Shown here: positions 1-8,865 of the stretch, in pieces | Numbering within the stretch: position 1 is the stretch's first letter | How the letters are laid out: each line of letters starts with the position of its first letter | Assembly (NCBI RefSeq): GCF_025148125.1 | Contig: NZ_CP102267.1 | Coordinates: forward strand, 4,622,501 to 4,685,728 | Direction of reading: 5' to 3' | Source: Blautia wexlerae DSM 19850 | Lineage (GTDB): Bacteria > Bacillota > Clostridia > Lachnospirales > Lachnospiraceae | Length of the DNA: 63,228 bases | Made by a program: the position numbers and the translations under genes | The notes under the pieces: model-generated | Database searches by the model: none | What the model was told of the DNA's origin: nothing | What the model saw: only the letters and a program-made list of their open reading frames with translations

Positions 1-1355
1 TAAAAAGCTACGATCTTGCTCTTAACTGTATCAAAAATACAGCAGCTTCTCACAATCTCCGGAACCTTATCCATAGCAGCTTCGATTTCTCCAAGCTCAA
101 TACGATGTCCCATATGCTTAATCTGGAAATCCTTACGTGTTGCAAAGCACAACTCACCACGTTCATTATAATAAGCAAGATCACCGGTTCTGTACATTGG
201 CTCCAGATATCTGTCATTCAGTGGATTCTGAACAAAGACCTTCGCAGTCTGTTCTCTGTTTTTGTAATATCCCAGTGCAAGTGCACTTCCTGTTACACAG
301 AGTTCACCATTTTTATTTTTCTCTGTGATCAGCTTGTCTTCTTCATCCAGAAGGAATACTTTTTCATTTGGAAATGCCTTGCCCATAGGAAGTACATCTC
401 CAGGCTGGAACTCCCTGTCTACAATATAATACGTACAATTACATGTGATTTCAGTTGGTCCATAAATATTTACATACATAACATCCGGCAGATATTTTCT
501 CCAGATATTCAGATGTTTCACAGGCATAGCCTCTCCTGAGAAAAGAATCTTCTTAATCTTATCCGGAACTTTATATTCAAATCCGTTCAAAGTTGAGATA
601 ATACACAGCGCAGATACCGCCCACACCAGCGTGGTCACTTCCCTCTCAATCAGATAGTCAATCAACTTCATCGGGAAAGAGAATAGCTGCTTCGGAATAA
701 TCTGGACAGTTGCTCCTGTCTTCAGTCCGGAATAAATATCTTTAACAGATACATCAAAATCCCAGGGTGCCTGATTTCCCATCACATCTTTATCTGTAAT
801 ATCAAAAAGCTCTGTAAAACAATCGATAAAATCAAGCACTGAACGATGACCTACCACTACTCCCTTGGGAACGCCTGTTGACCCGGAAGTAAAAATTCCA
901 TACAGCGGGTCCACATCCAATGCCTGTTCTCTGATCTCATTCAGCACAGCTTCATTCTCCTGCTCAGCTGCAAGATCCGGAGCCATCAGAACCTTTCCTT
1001 TGAACTCCAGTTTCTCCAAATCCTTCAGATATTTCTCAGATGTAACGATCACATCACTGTCCAGAATTCCAAGGATCTGCTGAAGTCTGCTCGCCGGCTG
1101 TTTTGTATCCATCAGTACATAAAAACATCCTGCATAAACAGCACCCATGAAAACTCCGATGGTTTCTACGCTCTTCTCCATAAATACAGGCACCGGATTT
1201 CTCGGTGTGAAATGTTTCGCAAGTGCAGTTCCTGTTCTGCGTGCAGTCTGCTCCAGTTCTTTAAATGTGCAGGATGTATGTTCATCCGCAAAAGCTGTCT
1301 TATCCGGATATTTCCGTGCGGATTCTTCCAGATATTCCAGAATACTTGTTTTCAT
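1..1355 (-). CDS. DltA-like amino-acid adenylation enzyme (3' end off window)
   Basis: ANL-superfamily adenylating enzyme that should activate an amino acid (D-alanine in classical DltA) with ATP and load it on a carrier protein. About 451 residues lie in the window; the family is near 500, so only the C-terminal subdomain is missing. Visible: A3 loop FTSGSTGVPKGV (about residues 155-166), GPTE (about 300-303), YRTGDL (about 389-394). The ATG at 1353-1355 follows a GAGGGGAGGAAT ribosome site. It is third in the order MBOAT, SGNH protein, ligase, which is a rearranged dlt set; a DltC-type carrier would be expected just past the left edge. The family call is firm. The substrate is inferred from the neighbours only. 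Confidence 0.85.
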   Translation of the reverse strand, partial: MKTSILEYLEESARKYPDKTAFADEHTSCTFKELEQTARRTGTALAKHFTPRNPVPVFMEKSVETIGVFMGAVYAGCFYVLMDTKQPASRLQQILGILDSDVIVTSEKYLKDLEKLEFKGKVLMAPDLAAEQENEAVLNEIREQALDVDPLYGIFTSGSTGVPKGVVVGHRSVLDFIDCFTELFDITDKDVMGNQAPWDFDVSVKDIYSGLKTGATVQIIPKQLFSFPMKLIDYLIEREVTTLVWAVSALCIISTLNGFEYKVPDKIKKILFSGEAMPVKHLNIWRKYLPDVMYVNIYGPTEITCNCTYYIVDREFQPGDVLPMGKAFPNEKVFLLDEEDKLITEKNKNGELCVTGSALALGYYKNREQTAKVFVQNPLNDRYLEPMYRTGDLAYYNERGELCFATRKDFQIKHMGHRIELGEIEAAMDKVPEIVRSCCIFDTVKSKIVAF

Positions 1356-1449
1356 ATGTAATTCCTCCCCTCTGTACTTCACAAGGTTTTTATTCATTTT
1401 ACTACTGTCTGTCCTATTTTCACAATATCAACAAGTAAATATTTACAAT

Positions 1450-1507
1450 TAAAGCAGGAAACTTTTTTGATTCATTCAAACTAAATCAGGTAAGTTCCTG
1501 CTTCAAT
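1450..1507 (-). terminator. Hairpin between SGNH protein and ligase
   Basis: Arms AAGCAGGAAACTT (1452-1464) and AAGTTCCTGCTT (1492-1503) pair with one bulge. On the minus strand the hairpin sits just after the stop of the SGNH gene. No strong U-run follows, so it may reduce rather than end transcription into the ligase gene. Confidence 0.45.
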
Positions 1508-1544
1508 TACCAGTAACCATAATCAGTAACTAATATTTAACTAA

Positions 1545-2525
1545 TCAATTTTTCTGTCCGACGCTATCCAGAACCTGTGCAAGAACCTTTGAATATGCTT
1601 CTGCCGCATCTCCATTCATATGTCCGTCATAGTCTGTATAAGCTTTCAGGTCATGTGTAAATGTCTTGAAATATTCTGTGTTAAAGTTCAGATACTCCAC
1701 ACCCTGTTCCTCAAAGAACTGGCCGAAATATTTCCATGCAGCATTGTAATTATCGCTGTAATCCTTCAGTGTATTAATCGGAATCGGTGTTGTTACTGCC
1801 ACAAATTCAATATCATTTTCTTTGCAGTATGCGATCAGCTTTTTCAGATATTCCATGTTTTCTTCATTTACCTGACCCTCTTCATAGAGCTTCGGTTCAG
1901 ACTTCTTAAGCTTCGTCACGTCCACCGGATATCTCTCGATAAATCCGCTCTCATGATATTCCTGAGAATCACTCTTCAGATGAGATACATCATAATCGCC
2001 GGATACTTTCTGGGTGAATGTATCCTTTACCTTCGGCAATTCATAGCTGAGAGAATATTCATACCACGGAAAAAGCACAGTACGGAAATTACATTTTGCA
2101 ATAGAATTCCAGAAGTACTCCACCTTTGCTTTTGAGATCGGGAATTCATGATAGAAAAGCAGATAGTTATTTCCTTCTTCCTTCTCTGATACAAAATATC
2201 CCGGGTCAACCTCGTAGATAATTCTCTTTGGATTCTGTTTCTCTTTGATCAGTTTGACCAGATAATATGCATCAATTCCATACTCGCCGCCGACACAGAG
2301 ATTATGTCCGCTGCGTCCCGTAACTTCCTCCATCACATCCGGATTAATATCCATTTTTCCATGGGAAGTTCCAACAATAATATCGTCAAACTGCTGTGTC
2401 ACAACTGCATGCACATCATTTCTCATAAATGTACATGGATAAAGTGCCAGGTCAAGTGCTGCCAAAAGAGCCCCACACACGACCAATACCAGGAACGTTT
2501 TTAAAACTTTCTTAAAATTGTGCAT
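1545..2525 (-). CDS. DltD/SGNH-like membrane-anchored hydrolase or transferase
   Basis: A 326-residue protein with an N-terminal membrane segment (about residues 8-27) and an extracytoplasmic domain. It carries GTSHGKMDIN near residue 52, like the Ser block of SGNH/DltD enzymes, and DGHMNGDAAEAYS near the C-terminus, giving the Asp-x-x-His pair. Such proteins partner MBOAT acyltransferases in modifying wall polymers or secreted glycans. It overlaps the upstream MBOAT gene by 14 bp, so the two are translationally coupled. It is shorter than typical DltD (about 400 residues) and may be an AlgX/PatB-type relative. Role in D-alanylation or O-acylation is inferred from context. Confidence 0.7.
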   Translation of the reverse strand: MHNFKKVLKTFLVLVVCGALLAALDLALYPCTFMRNDVHAVVTQQFDDIIVGTSHGKMDINPDVMEEVTGRSGHNLCVGGEYGIDAYYLVKLIKEKQNPKRIIYEVDPGYFVSEKEEGNNYLLFYHEFPISKAKVEYFWNSIAKCNFRTVLFPWYEYSLSYELPKVKDTFTQKVSGDYDVSHLKSDSQEYHESGFIERYPVDVTKLKKSEPKLYEEGQVNEENMEYLKKLIAYCKENDIEFVAVTTPIPINTLKDYSDNYNAAWKYFGQFFEEQGVEYLNFNTEYFKTFTHDLKAYTDYDGHMNGDAAEAYSKVLAQVLDSVGQKN

Positions 2526-4023
2526 AAATAAATCCTCTCGCTACTGCTGTTGATCCAAAGAATCCGATGGATGCCAGCAGACAAAAATAAATTGCTACAG
2601 TAATTGGCAGACTCAGTCCTGCAAGTGATTCTCTTATCTTCATGCCACGTTCCTGAAGGACACTTACAATAAACAGAATGATGCAGCCTGCTGCCAGGAT
2701 TGCCAGCGCATAAGGGGTAAAAGCAGTTCCTTCTTTACCGGCCGGGATCAACAGTAACTGTGACGGTGCAAACTTTGTGACAGAAAGCTTCATCATATGA
2801 AAAGCCTGTCCTACTGTGTCCGCTCTGTCAAAAAACCAGCTGATATTTACAAGGATAAAAGTACGGATGATCATAAATACATGATACCAGTTCTCTTTTC
2901 CAGTGATGTTGAATTTCTTTTTCCAGTTTCTGTAATGCTCTGCCATAAGTCCGCTGAAAGCAATGATAATACCATTGTACATACCGTATACAATATACTT
3001 CCAGGCAGCACCATGCCATACACCAACAACGAAGAATACGATCAGATTCGCCAGACAGATTGGTAATGTACGTCCGGTCTTTTTGCCAAATACCTTCTTG
3101 CCCCATTTGCCAAATTTTCCCATCCACTTGGATAATGTCACAGGATAGAACACATAATCCTTCATCCAGGTACCAAGAGTAATGTGCCAGCGGTGCCAGA
3201 AATCTGTAATGGAAATGGAGAAGAACGGACGCTTGAAGTTCTCATCCAGCTCAATTCCAAACATAGACGCAATACCAATTACCACATCCATACCACCGGA
3301 AAAATCTGCATATAGCTGAACTGTGTAAAATAATACACCAAAGATTGCCAGCCCGCTGTACTGATCCGGATTGTCGAAAATCGCATCTACAAACACTGCT
3401 GCCCAGTCCGCCAGGATCATCTTCTTAAAAAATCCCCAGAGAATGCGCTCAAAGCCTCTGGTAATATTCTTACCTTCGAATTTATGAGGTTCATAAAGCT
3501 GATGTGCCAAACGACTGTATCTTCCAATTGGTCCCTGCAGAATCTGTGGAAAGAAAGAAACAAACAATGCATATTTTACAGGATTCCTCTCTGCATCACA
3601 TCTCTTCCAGTACACATCCAGAAGATACCCGGAGGATTGGAAAGTGTAAAACGATATTCCCAATGGAAGCAGGATTTCCATTCCTCTTAAATTCATATGA
3701 AACAAAGCATTGAGGTTCTCAATCATAAAATTTGTATACTTTATCACTCCAAGCATACCAAAATTCAATATTAATCCAAGCACCAGAAAATTTCTTGCAC
3801 TTTTGTGGCTTCCACCTGCCTCTGCCTTTTCAACTGCAAGTGCAATCCCCCAGGTAACCAATGTGGAAAACAGGATAAATCCCACGTAACGGACGCCACC
3901 TGCCAGATAATAAATATAGCTGAAACATAACAAAACCAGCCACTGAAATTTGTGCGGCACAATATAATAAACAAGCACACTCACCGCCACAAACAGTAAA
4001 AACAAGTTTGAAACTAATGACAT
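2512..4023 (-). CDS. MBOAT-family acyltransferase (DltB-like)
   Basis: A 503-residue polytopic membrane protein of the membrane-bound O-acyltransferase family. The family signature is clear: FWHRWHITLGTWMKDYVFYP in the middle and VVGVWHGAAWKYIVYG further on, the latter with the conserved catalytic His. Proteins of this type (DltB, AlgI, PatA) pass an acyl or aminoacyl group across the membrane to an extracellular acceptor. First gene of the set, followed with 14-bp overlap by the SGNH protein and then by the adenylating enzyme. DltB is the best guess because an adenylation enzyme is in the operon. An AlgI/PatA-type O-acetylation role cannot be excluded. Confidence 0.85.
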   Translation of the reverse strand: MSLVSNLFLLFVAVSVLVYYIVPHKFQWLVLLCFSYIYYLAGGVRYVGFILFSTLVTWGIALAVEKAEAGGSHKSARNFLVLGLILNFGMLGVIKYTNFMIENLNALFHMNLRGMEILLPLGISFYTFQSSGYLLDVYWKRCDAERNPVKYALFVSFFPQILQGPIGRYSRLAHQLYEPHKFEGKNITRGFERILWGFFKKMILADWAAVFVDAIFDNPDQYSGLAIFGVLFYTVQLYADFSGGMDVVIGIASMFGIELDENFKRPFFSISITDFWHRWHITLGTWMKDYVFYPVTLSKWMGKFGKWGKKVFGKKTGRTLPICLANLIVFFVVGVWHGAAWKYIVYGMYNGIIIAFSGLMAEHYRNWKKKFNITGKENWYHVFMIIRTFILVNISWFFDRADTVGQAFHMMKLSVTKFAPSQLLLIPAGKEGTAFTPYALAILAAGCIILFIVSVLQERGMKIRESLAGLSLPITVAIYFCLLASIGFFGSTAVARGFIYAQF

Positions 4024-4070
4024 GATCTTTCTCCCTAAATATGTACAATTCTTCAGTTGTACTTATAATA

Positions 4071-4113
4071 AGGGCACTGCACTATGTTATTCCCTCAGAT
4101 AATGCAGTGCCCT
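4071..4113 (-). terminator. Rho-independent terminator, probably bidirectional
   Basis: Perfect 11-bp arms AGGGCACTGCA (4071-4081) and TGCAGTGCCCT (4103-4113). T-rich sequence follows on both sides (TGTTTTATT on plus, TATTAT on minus). It separates the secreted-protein gene ending at 4164 from the MBOAT operon. Confidence 0.75.
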
Positions 4114-4163
4114 GTTTTATTATACTTTTTAATGCATTTTCCCTTTACAACTGCTGAATCTGA

Positions 4164-5111
4164 TTAATTTAATAACCCATCATCCAGACATCCGTCTCCA
4201 CCGTCATCAGAACCACCATCATCAGAACCATCATAATCACCGGAATCATCATTACCATAATCATAATCATTACTGTAATCATAGTCATTGCTGTAATCAT
4301 AATCATTGCTGTAATCATAGTCATTGCTGTAATCACTACTGTTATCATAACTCTGAGTTGTTTCAGAAGCTGCCTGTGCAGCTGCCTCAGTTGGCTTCGG
4401 AGCTAATGCTTTCTCTGTTTCCAGAGTATTGTATTCTTTCTTCTGGCTGATACTGTCAAATACCAGATATGCTACTTCACCTTCCAGATGAAGTTCTGCT
4501 TCCTCTGTATCGCCAAATGGGAAAGTGTGGATCTCAGCAGTTGTTCCATCCTCGAAAGTTAACTGAATATTATATTTCGGGATTTCCTTCTCAGCATCAT
4601 CCTTATCTTCGCCTTCTGCTTTTTCATCTGTTTTGGCATCTTCTGTTTTTGTTTCTTCAGTATCTGTGGTCTCTTTTGCATCATCTGAAGAATCCTTGTT
4701 TTCCTCATCTGCTTTATCTTTAGCATTGGGATCAAACCAGAGAACTCTTTCCTCATCTGCTTCGAACTTATCTTCTTCTTTCAGGAAATTATCCGGATAT
4801 TCTTCGTCTTTTTCATTCTTAACAGTAACACCTGTGATAACTTTACCTGTAAGATTTTTCAATTTTACAGAAAAAACACCCTCTGTGTCCTCTTCCGGTT
4901 TCTCACCAATTGTCTTTAAATCTTCTTTCTCTTCATCAGCTTTATCTGCATCTTCTGCTACATCTTTATCTTCAGATTCTGTGGCATCCTTATCCGCATC
5001 TTCTGAAGTTTCTGTTTTTGCTGTAGTATCTGCTGCCATCGCTGCCTGACTGAATACAAGACTGCTTCCAAGTGCAGCCATCATAAATGCTGTTACAACT
5101 TTTTTCTTCAT
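4164..5111 (-). CDS. Secreted acidic protein with YSNDYD repeats
   Basis: About 315 residues, not a family I can name. The signal peptide MKKKVVTAFMMAALGSSLVF is followed by an AMAA cleavage region. Next come a very acidic low-complexity stretch (D/E/K/T rich), a short folded segment around LKNLTGKVITGVTVKN, a second acidic linker, a region with YNIQLTFEDGTTAEIHTFPFG, and a C-terminal tail of six-residue DYDYSN repeats ending GDGCLDDGLLN. I chose the ATG at 5111 because it starts a textbook signal peptide and has AAAGG 11 nt upstream; an ATG at 5135 lies directly on that kind of site and is less likely. First of four adjacent secreted proteins. Surface or matrix role is inference. Confidence 0.65.
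   Translation of the reverse strand: MKKKVVTAFMMAALGSSLVFSQAAMAADTTAKTETSEDADKDATESEDKDVAEDADKADEEKEDLKTIGEKPEEDTEGVFSVKLKNLTGKVITGVTVKNEKDEEYPDNFLKEEDKFEADEERVLWFDPNAKDKADEENKDSSDDAKETTDTEETKTEDAKTDEKAEGEDKDDAEKEIPKYNIQLTFEDGTTAEIHTFPFGDTEEAELHLEGEVAYLVFDSISQKKEYNTLETEKALAPKPTEAAAQAASETTQSYDNSSDYSNDYDYSNDYDYSNDYDYSNDYDYGNDDSGDYDGSDDGGSDDGGDGCLDDGLLN
4257..4335. repeat. 18-bp coding tandem repeat
   Basis: About four near-identical 18-bp units (tcatagtcattgctgtaa type) code for DYDYSN. Units alternate between two synonymous versions, so the array has probably expanded by slippage. Confidence 0.8.
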
Positions 5112-5227
5112 TGTCTTTAAATCCTTTCTGTTCATCCTTTATAGTTCTTTTTTTGCCTTACTGTTAAACAGATAAAATCATTCACTTCGTTACTTGCTCG
5201 TAACCAAAGTCAAAAACATTTCAATGC

Positions 5228-6016
5228 TTAGTTAACTCTCTTATAATTTACATATTTCAGAGTACGTTTCGCACCATATGTAAGTTTATAACCATTCAGT
5301 TTGTATTCCTTCTGGAAATTCGGATCATACACATAAGTTTTCTTTTTACCATTCACCTTCTGATCTATTTCAACCCACGCATGTGCTCCCTTCTTACCAC
5401 CGGATTTCTGGAAATATCCTTTTACATAATGAGCATCATATCCTGCGACTTTAGCCATCCAGTAGAAAGTAGCTGCCATTACATAACAATCGCCACTGCC
5501 TGTTTTAAATCCATATAAACCATATTCTGTAGGTGTTTTTTTAGAAACCTTTACATTGCCTGCATACTGCAGAGAAACAGACCAGTTGAATGCCTTCTTC
5601 AGATTTCCTTTACACTTCTGAAGTCGGACTGCAGCCATAGTTTCTACTGCTGACAGCTTTGTTGCCTGTCCATTTTTTTTAATCTTATAATAAGTCTTTG
5701 CATTAACCTTATAATACGGTTTATTAGTCACAAGTTTTCCGGTTTTATCAAAACAATACGTATATTTACCGATCTTCTCTACCTTGTTTGTAATTTTCTC
5801 ACCATTTACATAATAATATTTAACTCCATCAACAGTTTCCCATCCTTCCTTCTTCTCCGGAAGTGGTGTCGGAGTTACATCTGGTGTCTCAACTGTACTA
5901 TCAGTTGTTCCATCCACATAATCAATGATCGTTGACTGTTCTGCCATAGCCGACATGGCAGGTGTAAATGCCATTACTGAGCTAAGTAATAATGCTGTGA
6001 TTTTTTTCCTGTTCAT
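5228..6016 (-). CDS. Secreted transglutaminase-like protein with wall-binding repeats
   Basis: A 262-residue exported protein. Signal peptide at residues 1-25, then a T/P-rich linker, then aromatic repeats (GVKYYYVNGEKITNK, GKYTYCFDKTGKLVT) of the glucan/choline-binding type that usually tether proteins to the wall. The C-terminal half is transglutaminase-like (papain fold): GDCYVMAATFYWMAK supplies the Cys, GAHAWVEI the His and YVYDPNFQ the Asp. Such domains act as peptidases or crosslinkers. The ATG is preceded by AAAGGAACAGAGTT. It lies between two further secreted repeat proteins in the same orientation. The substrate cannot be told from sequence. Confidence 0.75.
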   Translation of the reverse strand: MNRKKITALLLSSVMAFTPAMSAMAEQSTIIDYVDGTTDSTVETPDVTPTPLPEKKEGWETVDGVKYYYVNGEKITNKVEKIGKYTYCFDKTGKLVTNKPYYKVNAKTYYKIKKNGQATKLSAVETMAAVRLQKCKGNLKKAFNWSVSLQYAGNVKVSKKTPTEYGLYGFKTGSGDCYVMAATFYWMAKVAGYDAHYVKGYFQKSGGKKGAHAWVEIDQKVNGKKKTYVYDPNFQKEYKLNGYKLTYGAKRTLKYVNYKRVN

Positions 6017-6113
6017 AACTCTGTTCCTTTCTTTTTTGTTAACTTACTATCTGCAAATTGCTTCAGCTGCTTTATAATTTTTCACAGCCGAAGCAACCGA
6101 TTAACCTGGATAA

Positions 6114-6782
6114 TTATCGTCTTACCGTGATACTCGCAACAACTTCTGCGCTGCTTCCTTTTCCTGTAGGACGCACAACATTTAACTGTACATAATCGTA
6201 TGTGTAGGTGACATCCTTGCCGTTTCCATCAAGCATACATGTATTACTCTTACTTATCGTACATTTTTTATATTTTCCCAGAACCTTCTTAATCTTTGAC
6301 GCATTGTTCTGTTTTGCCAGAGTAGATGTTGCCGCATATTTTCTATATAAAGACGTCTTCTTTTTATCTACAGCTCCTGTTTTTGGATTAAAGTAATACA
6401 GCTTCGGAACCTCATACATGCTGACACTTCCTACACGTATTCCCTTTACTGTGTGACCACTTACATCAAACCCATAGTACTTACCATTAATCTTCTTCAT
6501 CAGAATACCATACTTACCAACCATATCCTGATCAGCCTGATAAGCAGCTCCGTTTTTTCCGAAATAATAACGGAAACCCTTTGCTGTTACTCCCCACTGC
6601 TGAGTGACTTTCTGGTTATTCTCATCATATCCATATCTCTTTCCTGTCTTTTTGTCCAGTTTTACCTTAACAGTCTGCGGCTCTGCTGCCTGTACTGTCA
6701 CTGTTTCTGCTACAACAGCCAACGGTGTCAGCATAAGAAGCATACAAAGTACAACTGCAAGGAATCTCTTTGTTTTCTTCAT
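6114..6782 (-). CDS. Secreted protein with wall-binding-like repeats
   Basis: A 222-residue protein with a signal peptide (MKKTKRFLAVVLCMLLMLTP) and repeats such as GKRYGYDENNQKVTQQWG, GFRYYFGKNGAAYQA and GKYYGFDVSGHTVKG, typical of wall- or glucan-binding modules. The C-terminal ~80 residues hold no recognised catalytic domain. RBS AAAGGAGTATGGAGA. It is 17 bp downstream of the next transglutaminase-like gene, so probably co-transcribed. May be an accessory or substrate protein for its two neighbours; that is inference. Confidence 0.65.
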   Translation of the reverse strand: MKKTKRFLAVVLCMLLMLTPLAVVAETVTVQAAEPQTVKVKLDKKTGKRYGYDENNQKVTQQWGVTAKGFRYYFGKNGAAYQADQDMVGKYGILMKKINGKYYGFDVSGHTVKGIRVGSVSMYEVPKLYYFNPKTGAVDKKKTSLYRKYAATSTLAKQNNASKIKKVLGKYKKCTISKSNTCMLDGNGKDVTYTYDYVQLNVVRPTGKGSSAEVVASITVRR

Positions 6783-6799
6783 TCTCCATACTCCTTTTC

Positions 6800-7774
6800 T
6801 TAAAATTTAATTTTATGTTCTATTGTATATGCAGGACGTGTAGCTGCGCCAAACAACGTTCCGTACATATTATCGTAATAGAGCCCGTTAATCATAACAA
6901 AGCTGTGTCCATCCGGAATTGTAATAACATAGGGTTCATATCCCAGTTCCTTCGCAATTGCAGCCACACTGCTGGCAATTCCATAACAGTTTCCTGTAAG
7001 ACCGTTCTGGAACATCTGAAGGGAATATTTATAAACCCAATCTTTTGTCTTAAACTCCTGAGGTGTAGGATCCATGTATCCTACAAAGTTTGTATAGGCC
7101 ATAATATAATAAAAGCAGGAACGGAATTTTTCATAATTACTTGCATTGGCATTACTGTGACGTGCAATAAAGTTCCTTGCCGCAAGCTTGCATCTCGCCT
7201 GTGTCAGATTTGAAGCATATCCGTTCTTATTAAATCTTATTCCACCTATAGTTTCATTTGTTGCACATTTACCGTTCTTATGCACATAGTACATTCTACC
7301 ATTAAACTCATTCCATCCTGTAACAGGTCTTCCCTTGGCATCAACAAAATACTTTACACCATTAACCTTTACAATTGATTTCTTACCCGGAATTATTCTC
7401 TGTGCATTCTTATTAAACAGATAAAAAACTCCTTTAATCTTGTAATGTCCATCATGAGCTGCAACTCCATTGGATTTAAACCAGTAGTATTTACCATTGA
7501 TCTTTTTCCATTTATTTCTAACTGGTTTATTATTTACGTAATAGCGATATACTTTCCCTTCCTTCAACAGTCCATTTTTAGGCACTGGCGTCGGTGTCGG
7601 TAATGGCAGTTCCGGCGTTATCTCCGGTGAGGGTGTTATTGTAACTGTCGGCTCACTTCCACCCTCCTGTGACAGGTCAGCCGCATAAGCACTTCCTGCT
7701 CCAGATGTAAGTGCTGCCGTCAACATCATCGCTGTGAGTGTAACCTTCAGTGCTGTAAATCTTTTCCTCTTCAT
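6800..7774 (-). CDS. Secreted transglutaminase-like protein with wall-binding repeats
   Basis: A 324-residue exported protein: signal peptide (about 1-31), T/P-rich linker with PTPTPVPK, at least five aromatic repeats (RYYVNNKPVRNKWKKI, KYYWFKSNGVAAHDG, KYFVDAKGRPVTGWN and others, about residues 65-185), then a transglutaminase-like domain. Candidate catalytic residues are Cys in GNCYGIASSVAAIAKELG, His in IPDGHSFVMING and Asp in YYDNMYGT. RBS AGGAGGAATAGAAA. It is the promoter-proximal gene of a run of secreted proteins and has a near-ideal sigma-A promoter upstream. It resembles the gene at 5228 in architecture but not closely in sequence, so they are diverged paralogues rather than a recent duplication. 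Confidence 0.75.
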   Translation of the reverse strand: MKRKRFTALKVTLTAMMLTAALTSGAGSAYAADLSQEGGSEPTVTITPSPEITPELPLPTPTPVPKNGLLKEGKVYRYYVNNKPVRNKWKKINGKYYWFKSNGVAAHDGHYKIKGVFYLFNKNAQRIIPGKKSIVKVNGVKYFVDAKGRPVTGWNEFNGRMYYVHKNGKCATNETIGGIRFNKNGYASNLTQARCKLAARNFIARHSNANASNYEKFRSCFYYIMAYTNFVGYMDPTPQEFKTKDWVYKYSLQMFQNGLTGNCYGIASSVAAIAKELGYEPYVITIPDGHSFVMINGLYYDNMYGTLFGAATRPAYTIEHKIKF

Positions 7775-7863
7775 TTTCTATTCCTCCTGAGAAATTTTGC
7801 TCGAAGTTTCCTCCCTTCCTTTTGAAATATACTCTTCAGAGTACATTTGAATTTTATATTACA

Positions 7864-7892
7864 ATTATAGTATATTGAAGAGTTCATTTCAA
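7864..7892 (-). promoter_or_regulatory. Sigma-A type promoter of the secreted-protein run
   Basis: On the minus strand TTGAAA (7887-7892), 17-bp spacer and TATAAT (7864-7869), about 90 bp upstream of the start at 7774. A direct repeat AGT(A/T)CATTT(G/C)AA lies within and below the promoter (plus-strand 7841-7852 and 7881-7892 regions), a possible operator. Confidence 0.6.
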
Positions 7893-8167
7893 TTAATACG
7901 ACGACTTTTTATACAAAAACTTCCAGTTTTTTATAATCAACCTTTCACAAGATTCCACCACTTTTTTCTCTGTCTTTGTACAATTCTTCCATTGGCGCTA
8001 ACTCCCTTTCAAGATATATCATAGTCCTGTGTGGGATCTTTACCTGTCCGTATGTGCAGCTACTTTTCATAACGGAATCATTAATCTTCACCAGATTCTT
8101 ATGATCAAAGAAATTAATAATAATCTGCCAATGACACATTGGTACTAATTTACCGATAACTTACTAA

Positions 8168-8213
8168 AAAGAAGAGGTTTCGTTACCCCAAAGTTTAACG
8201 AAACCTCTTCTTT
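8168..8213 (-). terminator. 18-bp-stem terminator of the HAD gene
   Basis: Arms AAAGAAGAGGTTTCGTTA (8168-8185) and TAACGAAACCTCTTCTTT (8196-8213) are perfectly paired around a 10-nt loop. The stop codon of the HAD gene lies in the stem. Confidence 0.8.
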
Positions 8214-8865
8214 ATATTGTCAAACATATATTCTTAATCGCCGTATCCATCCTGTCACAGTAACAGTCGCAGACTTCTTTCATTTTGGAAATATTCTTCC
8301 TGTTTTCTTCATCATAGACACCAACAACCACAAATCCTGCTTTTTTTGCAGTTTCCGCTGCGTGAAGCGCATCCTCAAATACAAGTGTCTCATTCGGTTC
8401 TGCCTGCATAGATTCTGCTGCCTTCAGATAGATCAACGGTTCATCTTTTCCTGCACCTGTTTCTGTACAGGTGTAAATCTGCTCAAAATAATCCAGAATC
8501 CCGTTTCTCGCAAGTGCTGCTTCTGTCAGTTCCCGGTTTCCAGATGTTGCAACTGTCATCTGTATATTTCTCTCTTTAAACCATTCCAGAGTTTTCTTCA
8601 CTCCTGGTTTCAACGGTGCTTCAAACCGGTAAAAATCACTTACAATTTTCAGAACCTCTTCTATAATCTGTGAAATGGACTTATCCAACTGATATTTTTC
8701 TTTCATCCAGGCAGCTCCCTGCTCCAGACTCATGGTGTGCAGAGCAGCCCGGAGATTTTTCTCCGCTGTGATATTCTGACTCGCAAGATAACGTTCTCCA
8801 ATATCCTCCCACACAGACATAGAATCCAGCAGCGTTCCATCTACATCAAAAATCGCTGCCTTCAT
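8212..8865 (-). CDS. HAD-superfamily phosphatase/phosphoglucomutase-like
   Basis: A 217-residue HAD hydrolase of the beta-phosphoglucomutase/phosphatase type. Motif I is FDVDGTLLDS (nucleophile Asp at about residue 7), motif II is TSGNRE near residue 108, and motif IV is FEDALHAAETAKKAGF near residue 162. An alpha-helical cap lies between motifs I and II. It dephosphorylates or isomerises a small phosphorylated metabolite, probably in the cytosol; the substrate is not predictable. Its ATG overlaps the stop of the upstream Hpt gene (TGATG), so the pair is translationally coupled. Confidence 0.85.
   Translation of the reverse strand: MKAAIFDVDGTLLDSMSVWEDIGERYLASQNITAEKNLRAALHTMSLEQGAAWMKEKYQLDKSISQIIEEVLKIVSDFYRFEAPLKPGVKKTLEWFKERNIQMTVATSGNRELTEAALARNGILDYFEQIYTCTETGAGKDEPLIYLKAAESMQAEPNETLVFEDALHAAETAKKAGFVVVGVYDEENRKNISKMKEVCDCYCDRMDTAIKNICLTI

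Noticed and set aside
4633..5049. Long Ser/Val-rich plus-strand frame opposite the acidic secreted gene
   Set aside because: Antisense shadow of GAA/GAT-rich codons. The same holds for plus-strand frames opposite HtrA and the DUF4340 gene.
7945..8139. 64-codon minus-strand open frame
   Set aside because: No ribosome site, AT-rich, no recognisable domain. I would not call it a gene without homologues.
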